Source of the DNA: Kiritimatiellia bacterium
GTDB taxonomy: Bacteria > Verrucomicrobiota > Kiritimatiellia > RFP12 > UBA1067
Assembly (NCBI GenBank): GCA_017479035.1
Contig: JAFVCR010000112.1
Span: 1 to 12,951 of the forward strand
Reading direction: 5' to 3'
Length of the DNA stretch: 12,951 bases
Shown: one piece after another, positions 1 to 5,989 of the stretch
Position numbering within the stretch: the stretch's first letter is position 1
Layout: each line of letters begins with the position of its first letter
Translations under genes and position numbers: made by a program
The notes under the pieces: generated by a model
Told to the model about the DNA's origin: nothing
The model's input: only the letters and a program-made list of their open reading frames with translations
The model's database searches: none

Positions 1-447
1 AAATGGTCGGCTCGTTCCGTCATGGAGCGTCGTCAATGGCGCAGGTGCGGATGAATGGCAAGGGGCGGCAGAGCATAAAGCCCCGCACAAAGTCCACAAA
101 GTCCACAAAGTTTTTAAGCCGCTTCGCGGCTACGGATACACTAGCAAGCCCCGAAGGGGCGCAAGAACACAGACGGGGGTGAAGCGCAGCGGAACCCCCG
201 GTACAGACAAAACAAAAAACAAGCCCCGAAGGGGCGGCAGAATATGATACTTATGCACTCTTGCACTTGGATGAGACACGCTTAAAATAGTTTGTAGTTT
301 GCAGTTTGCAGTTGTTGTGCTACGTCCATAACTGCACACCGCAAATCCTCCGCGGGCGAGACGCCCGCGTCCCCACAGGAGGCAAATCTCTGCGCCTCGG
401 CGTTGATAGAAACTGCACACTACAAACTGCAAACTGGATAAGCGTGC
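1..447. repeat. Mosaic non-coding repeat block, copy 1 (left end cut by window)
   Basis: There is no credible gene here. Positions 1-62 are an inverted, diverged copy of about 9668-9728, and about 75-248 are an inverted copy of about 9399-9530. The block is built of short hairpins: GCCGC-TTC-GCGGC (118-130), GCCCC-GAA-GGGGC (148-160 and 223-235), an arm pair GGGGGT/ACCCCC around 175-199, and CGCGGGCG-AGA-CGCCCGCG (351-369). GTTTGCA heptamers occur at about 291-312, and their inverse at about 411-434. The right end is GGATAAGCGTGC (436-447), a variant of the terminal repeat of the block at 9281-9755, and it stops 13 bp before the antitoxin -35 box. Open frames through this block are low-complexity by-products of the hairpins. 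Confidence 0.85.
276..447. repeat. Nested sub-element with imperfect inverted ends
   Basis: The left end reads CACGCTTA (277-284) followed by about three AGTTTG-type heptamers. The right end is the inverse: heptamers, then TAAGCGTG (439-446). Between them lies the CGCGGGCG hairpin (351-369). The ends match over roughly 30 bp with a few mismatches, so this part may be a smaller unit joined to the hairpin-rich part at 1-275. Confidence 0.5.
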
Positions 448-460
448 TGGCGGCATTCGC

Positions 461-512
461 TTGACAAGAGTATGTGCGCCTGCTATAATATGTGCGCACA
501 TAGTCAAGGAGG
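461..512 (+). promoter_or_regulatory. Antitoxin-toxin promoter, palindromic operator and strong RBS
   Basis: TTGACA (461-466), a 17-bp spacer, and TATAAT (484-489) preceded by TGC form a consensus sigma70 promoter with an extended -10. A perfect 14-bp palindrome TATGTGCGCACATA (489-502) overlaps the last base of the -10, and its half TATGTGCGC recurs as a direct copy in the spacer (471-479). This is the layout expected for autorepression by a ribbon-helix-helix antitoxin. AAGGAGG (506-512) sits 6 nt before the antitoxin ATG. Confidence 0.8.
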
Positions 513-518
513 TTTGAC

Positions 519-752
519 ATGAACATCACTCTTTCCGCACCACCAGAAACCGTACAAATCGTTCGCCAATGGGCCGAGCAGCAGCACACGTCCCTGAACC
601 GTTACATCCGCGATCTGCTCGATGCCAAGGCACAAGACATCCTTGCCGAGCGCCGCGAGGCTGCACGCAAGTTTGCTTCTTTCATGGATACCGTGCGAAT
701 AACCGTGCCGCCAGGCTGGAAATTCGACCGGGAAGAGGCTAATGCACGCTGA
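519..752 (+). CDS. Ribbon-helix-helix antitoxin of a VapBC-like pair
   Basis: This 77-residue protein starts with a short beta-strand-like segment (MNITLSAPPE) and then two predicted helices around TSLNRYIRDLLDAK (about residues 25-38). That is the pattern of ribbon-helix-helix DNA-binding antitoxins. The basic and aromatic C-terminal tail (about 40-77, with PPGWKFDRE) would be the toxin-binding part. In such systems the antitoxin neutralises the PIN ribonuclease and, alone or as a complex, represses its own promoter; the palindrome at 489-502 is the probable operator. The start is fixed by AAGGAGG 6 nt upstream. The stop lies 26 bp before the PIN toxin gene on the same strand. The family assignment rests on size, fold pattern and the partner gene, not on a specific subfamily match. 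Confidence 0.8.
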   Translation: MNITLSAPPETVQIVRQWAEQQHTSLNRYIRDLLDAKAQDILAERREAARKFASFMDTVRITVPPGWKFDREEANAR

Positions 753-778
753 CCCAAACCGGACAAGGATTTTATATT

Positions 779-1192
779 ATGGTATTCCTCGATACGAACA
801 TCCTCACATACGCATCGACCACGCAGGATATGGCAAAGCGCGGCAGCGCACAGAGATTGCTGAATGATCTCTACTACAATCTAGATGGTTGCATCTCCAT
901 GCAGGTGCTGCGCGAACTTGCAAACGTTCTTTTCAAAAAATTTTCACTGCCGGCAAGCGAGGTGCGCCGCATTGTCACGGGGTTTTCCACCCTTCCTTGC
1001 GTGGAGGAGACAAGGGAGACGCTTGATCGTGCGATCTCTATAAAAGAACGCTACGGATTGCAGTTCTACGATTCGCTTATCGTGGCGAGCGCGGCGGAGG
1101 CCTCATGCACGACGCTGTATTCGGAGGATCTCTCGGACGGCATGGTCTATGACGGCGTCCGCATCGAAAACCCATTCCGGCAGAAAGCCTGA
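779..1192 (+). CDS. vapC: PIN-domain ribonuclease toxin (VapC-like)
   Basis: This 137-residue protein is typical in length for VapC toxins. The acidic residues that bind Mg2+ in PIN nucleases are all in place: D5 in FLDTNIL, E46 in VLRELANV, D98 in QFYDSLIVASA, and D117 in LYSEDLSDG. The C-terminal DGVRIENPF is also common in the family. VapC proteins usually cleave tRNA or rRNA and stop translation when the antitoxin is degraded. An AAGGA ribosome site (765-769) lies 9 nt before the ATG. The gene is 26 bp downstream of the ribbon-helix-helix antitoxin and must share its promoter. The catalytic set is complete, so the toxin is probably active. The RNA target cannot be read from the sequence. 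Confidence 0.9.
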   Translation: MVFLDTNILTYASTTQDMAKRGSAQRLLNDLYYNLDGCISMQVLRELANVLFKKFSLPASEVRRIVTGFSTLPCVEETRETLDRAISIKERYGLQFYDSLIVASAAEASCTTLYSEDLSDGMVYDGVRIENPFRQKA

Positions 1193-1226
1193 CGCGACCG
1201 GATTCGCACAAAAAACGGAGAGAAAT

Positions 1227-2327
1227 ATGGAAGTTTCCGCAGCACTGTCGCAGAAAATGCGCAACATGTCCTTTATATGTGTGTGCCTTGTGGTCGAACT
1301 CCACCTCTGCAATCTGCCCGAGATTGCCGGGAGCGGCGCGTGGATATTCCGCGTTCTCGCAAATGCCGTTGCGTCCGCAGCGGTTCCCTCGTTCTTCTGC
1401 ATTTCGGGGTTTTGGCTCGCGCAGAGCCTAATCACTACCAATAGGGGGGGGGATTGGTGGCTTGAACAAGTCGCCAAACGCGCCAAAACGCTTCTCGTGC
1501 CGCTACTCCTTGGCAGTTTCGCATATAGCGCATTCCTAGCGGTGATACTCACATTGGGGGATCTTGCCTACTCGCGCTGCGAAACAGGCGTATGGGCGTG
1601 TTTTTTTGAATACGCGCGAGTCCACATCCTGTGCATGGACGCATATGGGGTCAATCCTTTCCAGCAACCTGCGCTCCATCCGGCATGGTATTTGCGGACA
1701 TTGTTTTTGTACGTCGCGGCAAGTCCTCTGTTCATAATTCCCCTTCGCAGATACGGCTTGAAGGCGTTGGCGGCGATTTTTGCGGCGGCGATCGCGCTCG
1801 ATTGCGCACTGCCCCCGTACGAATACGGCACGCCGCTCAATCAATTCTGGATATACTTAATCTCGCCGCAGGGCATTGCGTTCTTCGCCTCCGGGATATA
1901 TCTTGCATTCCACGGCACGAGGCCGTGCGGATCTTTGCGTTTTGCCTGCATTGCCGCCGCCGTTGCCATTCCCGTGGCCAGACTGTTCTGCGCATTGCAC
2001 GGCATACACATTCCGTCCGTATTCGCCGTCCCGATGCTTGCGGCGGTTGCCGCCGGCGTATGGTTCGCTACGCCTTCGGCCAAGTGGCCTAAATGGATGA
2101 CCTCCGCCACATTCGGGATATATCTCCTGCACCTCTTCTGGCCATCGACCATGAACTCGGATGCGTGGCTGGCGCTCATGCAGCGGCTTGTTTCAGGCCC
2201 CGCAAGAGAAAGCCTTGCCATTTATCTTCTGAATTGGGCGGGTGCAGTGGCGTTTGCCCTCTGCGCAACGCTGCTCCTGCGCCGTTTTGCGCCAAGAACC
2301 GCCGCGCTGCTCTTTGGTGGACGCTGA
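1227..2327 (+). CDS. Acyltransferase-3 family membrane protein with a G9 tract
   Basis: This is a 366-residue polytopic membrane protein with around ten hydrophobic segments. Family marks are VVELHLC with the conserved His (H26), VPSFFCISGFWLA (53-65), HPAWYLRTLFLYV (151-163), and FGIYLLHLF near 295-303. Acyltransferase-3 proteins move acetyl or similar groups onto O-antigen, peptidoglycan or other extracellular glycans. The chosen ATG has GGAGAG 4 nt upstream. A longer frame opening at 1149 would overlap the toxin gene by 44 bp and lacks support. The gene begins 34 bp after the toxin stop and may be co-transcribed with it. Nine consecutive G (1444-1452) encode Arg73-Gly74-Gly75-Asp76 with the codons AGG GGG GGG, suggesting on/off switching by slippage. 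The substrate is unknown. Confidence 0.85.
   Translation: MEVSAALSQKMRNMSFICVCLVVELHLCNLPEIAGSGAWIFRVLANAVASAAVPSFFCISGFWLAQSLITTNRGGDWWLEQVAKRAKTLLVPLLLGSFAYSAFLAVILTLGDLAYSRCETGVWACFFEYARVHILCMDAYGVNPFQQPALHPAWYLRTLFLYVAASPLFIIPLRRYGLKALAAIFAAAIALDCALPPYEYGTPLNQFWIYLISPQGIAFFASGIYLAFHGTRPCGSLRFACIAAAVAIPVARLFCALHGIHIPSVFAVPMLAAVAAGVWFATPSAKWPKWMTSATFGIYLLHLFWPSTMNSDAWLALMQRLVSGPARESLAIYLLNWAGAVAFALCATLLLRRFAPRTAALLFGGR
1444..1452 (+). repeat. Homopolymeric G9 tract inside the acyltransferase gene
   Basis: Nine G in a row lie about 220 bp into the 1,101-bp gene. Gain or loss of one G shifts the frame early in the protein. This is the longest G run I noticed in the window. Confidence 0.95.
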
Positions 2328-2329
2328 CG

Positions 2330-2358
2330 CTTATCCAAAAGTCCGGGGATAAGGGTGG
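2330..2358. repeat. Hairpin made of two element-end motifs, possible terminator or collapsed repeat
   Basis: CTTATCC (2330-2336) and GGATAAG (2347-2353) form a perfect 7-bp stem with a 10-nt loop, 2 nt after the acyltransferase stop. No T run follows, so it is a weak intrinsic terminator at best. Both arms match the end motifs of the repeat blocks (ACGCTTATCC and GGATAAGGGTG), as if an element had lost its interior. Its right end lies 13 bp before the weak -35 of the peroxidase promoter. Confidence 0.55.
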
Positions 2359-2371
2359 TGGTGGATTTTGT

Positions 2372-2400
2372 TTGCGTTGGAAGCGTTTTTTTGGTATATT
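2372..2400 (+). promoter_or_regulatory. Putative leaderless promoter of the peroxidase gene
   Basis: TATATT (2395-2400) is preceded by TGG, giving an extended -10. The -35 candidate TTGCGT (2372-2377) is weak, with a 17-bp spacer. The ATG follows after only 7 nt and no Shine-Dalgarno is visible, so the transcript would begin at or next to the start codon. Confidence 0.55.
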
Positions 2401-2407
2401 CCCTGCG

Positions 2408-3058
2408 ATGAAAAGATTGTGCTTCATTTGGATGCTGGCCGCGTTCGCGTGCGCCGGCGAACAGCAAGGAACCGCCGAAATGCAACAGAACGACGAAAAC
2501 AGCGTATACCAGTTCACCGTATCCGGCCGCAAGGGCGAAAGCGTCCCGCTGGCGCAGTATCGCGGCCAGGTGCTGCTTGTGGTGAATACCGCCACACGCT
2601 GCGGCTTCACCCCGCAATACGATGCGCTTGAAGCCATCTACGAGAAATTTGCCGACTCCGGCTTTGAAATACTCGACTTCCCCTGCAACCAGTTCGGCCA
2701 GCAGGCTCCCGGCACTGCGGAGGAAATCCACACCTTCTGCCGCCTGAACTACAAAACTGCTTTCCCTCAATTCGCCAAGGTCGACGTCAACGGCGAGAAT
2801 GCCATCCCTCTCTTCAAGTTTCTCGTTGCAAACACCCGCTTTGAAGGCTTCCCGCCAGACGGCAAAATCGCGCCCATTCTTGAGGACATGCTCTCCAAGG
2901 CCGACCCCGCCTACGCTCAAAAGCCGGACATCAAATGGAACTTCACCAAATTCCTTATCGACCGCTCCGGCCGCATTCTGCGCCGTTTTGAGCCGACCGC
3001 GCCAATGGCGGAGGTGGAAGCCGCCATCGCTGACGCTCTTGCGCCAACTCGCAACTGA
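2408..3058 (+). CDS. Glutathione peroxidase family thiol peroxidase, exported
   Basis: This 216-residue protein reduces hydrogen peroxide or organic hydroperoxides. Family motifs are VVNTATRCGFTPQY with peroxidatic Cys65 (a Cys enzyme, not a selenocysteine one), FPCNQFG (91-97) with the catalytic-position Gln99, and KWNFTKFLID carrying the conserved Trp and Asn. Cys111 is conserved in many members. Bacterial Cys-type members often use thioredoxin rather than glutathione. Residues 1-17 are a hydrophobic export signal ending in AAFACAG, close to but not a strict lipobox, so a periplasmic protein or lipoprotein is likely. A start further upstream in the same frame would run through the acyltransferase end and lacks a signal peptide, so ATG 2408 is preferred. 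The gene ends at a shared terminator facing nagA. Confidence 0.9.
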   Translation: MKRLCFIWMLAAFACAGEQQGTAEMQQNDENSVYQFTVSGRKGESVPLAQYRGQVLLVVNTATRCGFTPQYDALEAIYEKFADSGFEILDFPCNQFGQQAPGTAEEIHTFCRLNYKTAFPQFAKVDVNGENAIPLFKFLVANTRFEGFPPDGKIAPILEDMLSKADPAYAQKPDIKWNFTKFLIDRSGRILRRFEPTAPMAEVEAAIADALAPTRN

Positions 3059-3107
3059 CCTCCTCCCGCGCGCGGCAGCCGCGTTGCGGCAATGGAGCAT
3101 GCAAAAG

Positions 3108-3135
3108 AAAAGAAGCGGCTTCAGCCGCTTCTTTT
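3108..3135. terminator. Bidirectional intrinsic terminator between peroxidase and nagA
   Basis: AAAAGAAGCGGCT (3108-3120) and its exact inverse AGCCGCTTCTTTT (3123-3135) form a perfect stem of about 12 bp with a tiny loop. A-rich and T-rich edges serve both strands. It sits between the stops of two convergent genes (3058 and 3163). Confidence 0.9.
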
Positions 3136-3162
3136 GCGTATCCGCGCAGAGAATGGTGCGCA

Positions 3163-4317
3163 TCAAACCTTGCGCACGCCGTCCACAAACACTGCGTGAA
3201 TGTCGAAACGCTTGCGGCAAAGGACTGCCAAATCCGCCGTATAGCCTTCTTCCACCTTGCCGAGCGTATCTCCCCATCCAAGTTCGATGGCCTGGTTCCA
3301 CGATGTCGTGCGCACGAGATCCTTGAGCGCAATGCCCGTCACTTCATGGACGTTTTTGAGGCCCTTGCCCATCCACAGTGTGGAACCGGCGAGGTTGCCG
3401 CCCTTTACGAGGCGTGCTTCGCCGTTTTCGAGTTTCACGTCCAGCCCGCCCATCTGGAAAGCGTAGCCGTCGTCGCAATGCGAGCAGCGCAGGGAGTCCG
3501 TAATCATCTGTATATGCGCGAGATTGCGGCGCGTAAATATCAGCTTGAGCATGTCGGGGCAGAGGTGGATCTTGTCGCAGATGACTTCCGTATTGAGGTC
3601 TTCAATGAGGAAACCCGCGCCCACCATGCCTATTTCGCGGTGGTGGAGCGGCGTCATCTGGTTGCAGAAATGCGTCATGTGCCTGAGGCCGTTGGCGTAT
3701 GCCGGCATGAGTTCTTTGAGTTTCGCGCCGGTGTGCCCGCAGGAGGGGACGATCCCCATCTTGACGCACTGCTTGGCGAACGCCGCGCCACCCTCGGTCT
3801 CCACCGCGTAGGAAATGAGTTTAACGGGGAAGACCTTGTTGATTTCCTTCACCTCTTTTAGGTCGGGCTTGCGGACGTATTCGGGGTTCTGCGCGCCGCA
3901 GCACTTTACGTTGATGAACGGGCCTTCGAGGTGGATCGCCGGAACTTTGGCGAATGGCTGCCCGGCGTCGACGTATGCCTTGGCATTGGCGGCGGCGGCG
4001 AGGAGCTCCTCGTGCGAGACTGTTAGCGTTGTCGGCAGGACTGTCGTAACGCCTTCGGCAAGTTTGCCCTCGGCCAGTTTAAACACCGCCTGCGGATCTG
4101 CATCGCAGAAGTCGTACGTAAGCGCGCCGTGCGTGTGCACGTCTATGAAGCCCGGCATCACATACCATCCGCGTGCGTCGTACACTTCGTCGTAGCCCTT
4201 GGGCGAGAGAGGCCTTTTCGAGACTTTGGCTATCTTGCCGTCCTTGATGGCAATCGACGCGTTCTCGATTTCCACGCCGGGGGATATGACGTGTGCGTTC
4301 TTGATGAGGGTTTTCAT
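3163..4317 (-). CDS. nagA: N-acetylglucosamine-6-phosphate deacetylase
   Basis: This 384-residue cytoplasmic amidohydrolase converts GlcNAc-6-P (in some members also GalNAc-6-P) to the amino sugar phosphate plus acetate. Visible motifs are GFIDVHTHG (H61, H63), HLEGPF with metal ligand E131, CGHTGA (H195), THFCNQMTPLHHRE (H216, with substrate-binding HHRE), H251, ITDS with catalytic D274, and LAGSTLWM. The C-terminal beta sandwich includes GKVEEGYTADLAVL, usual for the superfamily. The ATG at 4317 has AAGGA about 9 nt upstream. The gene is divergent from the GH109 glycosidase, 179 bp apart, which suggests one pathway: release of GalNAc outside, then deacetylation of the phosphorylated sugar inside. 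Whether it prefers GlcNAc-6-P or GalNAc-6-P cannot be told from the sequence. No kinase or transporter is in the window. Confidence 0.93.
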   Translation of the reverse strand: MKTLIKNAHVISPGVEIENASIAIKDGKIAKVSKRPLSPKGYDEVYDARGWYVMPGFIDVHTHGALTYDFCDADPQAVFKLAEGKLAEGVTTVLPTTLTVSHEELLAAAANAKAYVDAGQPFAKVPAIHLEGPFINVKCCGAQNPEYVRKPDLKEVKEINKVFPVKLISYAVETEGGAAFAKQCVKMGIVPSCGHTGAKLKELMPAYANGLRHMTHFCNQMTPLHHREIGMVGAGFLIEDLNTEVICDKIHLCPDMLKLIFTRRNLAHIQMITDSLRCSHCDDGYAFQMGGLDVKLENGEARLVKGGNLAGSTLWMGKGLKNVHEVTGIALKDLVRTTSWNQAIELGWGDTLGKVEEGYTADLAVLCRKRFDIHAVFVDGVRKV

Positions 4318-4342
4318 GTCGTGTTTCCTTGTTTATGGCGGC

Positions 4343-4348
4343 ATTATA
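4343..4348 (-). promoter_or_regulatory. nagA extended -10 element
   Basis: On the minus strand TATAAT is preceded by TGC (TGTGC-TATAAT), 25 nt before the nagA ATG. No good -35 lies at 17 bp (TGGATT), so the extended -10 probably carries the promoter. An AAGGA ribosome site lies between. Confidence 0.7.
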
Positions 4349-4411
4349 GCACACATCCGGCGCGAAATCCACACTTTTTTGCGTCAATCCCACGAACAAT
4401 GCTTTTAAGGC

Positions 4412-4490
4412 TTGACATAGCCGTGGAAATCTGCTATTGTGAAAGCAATTCTATCATTCTATCTATCGCAGGATAGGCTATCACAAGGAG
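4412..4490 (+). promoter_or_regulatory. GH109 promoter, CTATC/GATAG cluster and RBS
   Basis: TTGACA (4412-4417), a 17-bp spacer, and TATTGT (4435-4440) preceded by TGC form a strong promoter. The transcribed leader holds five copies of one pentamer: CTATC at 4451, 4459, 4463 and 4478, and its inverse GATAG at 4472. GATAG-G-CTATC (4472-4482) is an 11-bp palindrome, and CTATC-GCAG-GATAG (4463-4476) can fold as a small hairpin. This looks like an operator or RNA control site. AAGGAG (4485-4490) lies 6 nt before ATG 4497. Confidence 0.7.
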
Positions 4491-4496
4491 TTTCAG

Positions 4497-5924
4497 ATGG
4501 AAATGGACAGACGCGAGTTCCTCAAGGGAACTGCATGGATGGGCGTGGCGGCAATGGCTGCAGGATGCATAAGCCGCATGCCGTCGCTTTCGGGGAGGGC
4601 TTCGATGTTCGGCTTTGCCGTGGCGCCTATAAAGAAGTTGCGCGTGGGCATCGTGGGGCTCGGCCAGCGCGGCCCGGGCGCGGTGCATCGCATGGCGTCG
4701 ATCCCCGGCAATGAAGTGGTGGCTCTTTGCGACCGCCACGCCGATCGCGTCAAACGCCAAAACGCCTGGCTCAAGGAAAACGGCCACCCCGAAGCGCGCG
4801 AATACACCGGCGAAGAAGGTTGGAAGGATATGTGCCAGAGCGATCTCGACCTCGTCTACGTGGTCACGCCTTGGCATCTGCACGCGAAAATCGGCCTCTA
4901 CGCAATGGAGCACGGCAAGCACACCGTTATCGAAGTTCCCAGCGCAATGACCGTGGAAGAATGCCACGCGCTCGTGGAAACCGCAGAACGCACCCAGCGC
5001 CACTGCATGCAGTTGGAAAACTGCTGCTACGGCGAAATCGAAATGCTCACGCTCAACCTCGTGCGCAACGGCATCCTCGGCGAACTCAAGCACGTCGAAG
5101 GCGCCTACATCCACGACCTCCGCGACTGGTGCTACATGCCCCCGGAAAAAGGCGGCTACGACGACTACTGGCGCCTCCACTGGAACGCCAAACACGTTGG
5201 CGACCAGTACATCACGCACGGCCTTGTGCCCATCATGCAGTACATGAACATCAACCGCGGCGACAAGCTCGACTACCTCGTCAGCCTCGAGTCTCAAGCG
5301 GTGGGCTTCAATGCATATGCCGATGCCGTCTACCCCGAAGGCTCCTGGCAGCGTTCCTATCCCATCAAGATGGGCGACATGAACACCACCTTGATCAAGA
5401 CGCACAACGGCCGCTCGATCATGATCCAGCACGACGTCTCCTCTCCGCGTCCCTACTCGCGCATCAATCTCGTGAGCGGCACGCAAGGCATGTTGTGCGA
5501 CTATCCCTACCGCCTAGCCCTTGCGGACAAGCCCGGCGGCGGCGCGCACGCGTTCGATGAAGTCAAGGCCGAGGAAATCCGCCGCCAGTACAAGCACCCG
5601 CTTTGGAAAAAGGCCGGCGAATTCGCCAAGGCCGTTGGCGGGCATGGCGGCATGGACTTCCTCATGGATCTGCGCCTCTCCTACTGCCTCCAGAACGGTC
5701 AGCCGCTTGACATGAACGTCTACGATCTGGCCACCAGCTGCTGCTTGCAGGAACTCTCCGAGCGCAGCGTAAAGAACCGTTCCGCGTCGATCGATATTCC
5801 CGACTTCACACGCGGCGCGTGGCAGAGTGCCGAACCGCTCGGCATCGTGGATGTCGACCTCGACAAGATGGGCATCAACATTAACGAAGGCCCCAAGGCT
5901 GACGCTTCCGCGCTCAACGTGTAA
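4497..5924 (+). CDS. GH109 family NAD-dependent alpha-N-acetylgalactosaminidase, Tat lipoprotein
   Basis: This 475-residue Gfo/Idh/MocA-fold enzyme resembles the GH109 glycosidases, which remove terminal alpha-GalNAc (as in blood-group A and mucin O-glycans) through a transient NAD-dependent oxidation. The N-terminus is a Tat signal, DRREFLKG with the twin Arg at 5-6, ending at AAGC (Cys24), suggesting a lipoprotein folded before export. The Rossmann motif VGIVGLGQRG (50-59) and D79 bind NAD. EVPSA (146-150), ENCCYGE (Tyr178), YIHDLRD and YITHGLVP (His241) match the GH109 active-site blocks. The tail GHGGMDFLMD, VYDLATS and IPDFTRGAW is very family-like. The start is set by AAGGAG 6 nt upstream. 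It is divergent from nagA and convergent with the next gene. Exact substrate is inferred from family; some members act on other glycosides. Confidence 0.88.
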   Translation: MEMDRREFLKGTAWMGVAAMAAGCISRMPSLSGRASMFGFAVAPIKKLRVGIVGLGQRGPGAVHRMASIPGNEVVALCDRHADRVKRQNAWLKENGHPEAREYTGEEGWKDMCQSDLDLVYVVTPWHLHAKIGLYAMEHGKHTVIEVPSAMTVEECHALVETAERTQRHCMQLENCCYGEIEMLTLNLVRNGILGELKHVEGAYIHDLRDWCYMPPEKGGYDDYWRLHWNAKHVGDQYITHGLVPIMQYMNINRGDKLDYLVSLESQAVGFNAYADAVYPEGSWQRSYPIKMGDMNTTLIKTHNGRSIMIQHDVSSPRPYSRINLVSGTQGMLCDYPYRLALADKPGGGAHAFDEVKAEEIRRQYKHPLWKKAGEFAKAVGGHGGMDFLMDLRLSYCLQNGQPLDMNVYDLATSCCLQELSERSVKNRSASIDIPDFTRGAWQSAEPLGIVDVDLDKMGININEGPKADASALNV

Positions 5925-5950
5925 ACGTGCGCCGGCAAGGCGATACAAAC

Positions 5951-5989
5951 AATAAAAGAGAAGCGGCGTTGCGCCGCTTCTCTTTTATT
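5951..5989. terminator. Bidirectional intrinsic terminator with 18-bp perfect stem
   Basis: The arm 5951-5968 (AATAAAAGAGAAGCGGCG) pairs exactly with 5972-5989 around a TTG loop. A-rich and T-rich edges terminate both GH109 (+) and the convergent membrane-protein gene (-). The stop codon of the minus-strand gene (5985-5987) lies inside the stem. The core AGAAGCGGC is the same as in the terminator at 3108-3135. Confidence 0.93.

Noticed and set aside
130..507. Open frames on the minus strand through the first repeat block
   Set aside because: They translate the hairpins and heptamers themselves, have no ribosome site, and similar pseudo-peptides arise from each repeat copy.
1149..1226. Upstream start of the acyltransferase overlapping the toxin gene
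   Set aside because: The extra 26 residues are hydrophilic and unlike the family, while ATG 1227 has a ribosome site.
1601..1607. T7 run in the acyltransferase gene as a second slippage site
   Set aside because: Seven T is common by chance and encodes ordinary Phe codons; the G9 run is the stronger case.
2222..3301. A 359-residue antisense frame across the peroxidase and the nagA end
   Set aside because: It runs through a bidirectional terminator and two real genes, and its composition is a codon-shadow pattern.
3196..3861. A 221-residue frame antisense to nagA
   Set aside because: It mirrors conserved nagA codons and has no ribosome site or family motif.
4384..4389. Minus-strand TTGACG as the nagA -35 box
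   Set aside because: It is 33 bp from the -10, far beyond the 16-18 bp spacing that works.
4434..5486. A 350-residue frame antisense to the GH109 gene
   Set aside because: It is a shadow of a GC-rich coding strand, rich in Val/His/Phe repeats, with no family likeness; the plus-strand gene is clear.
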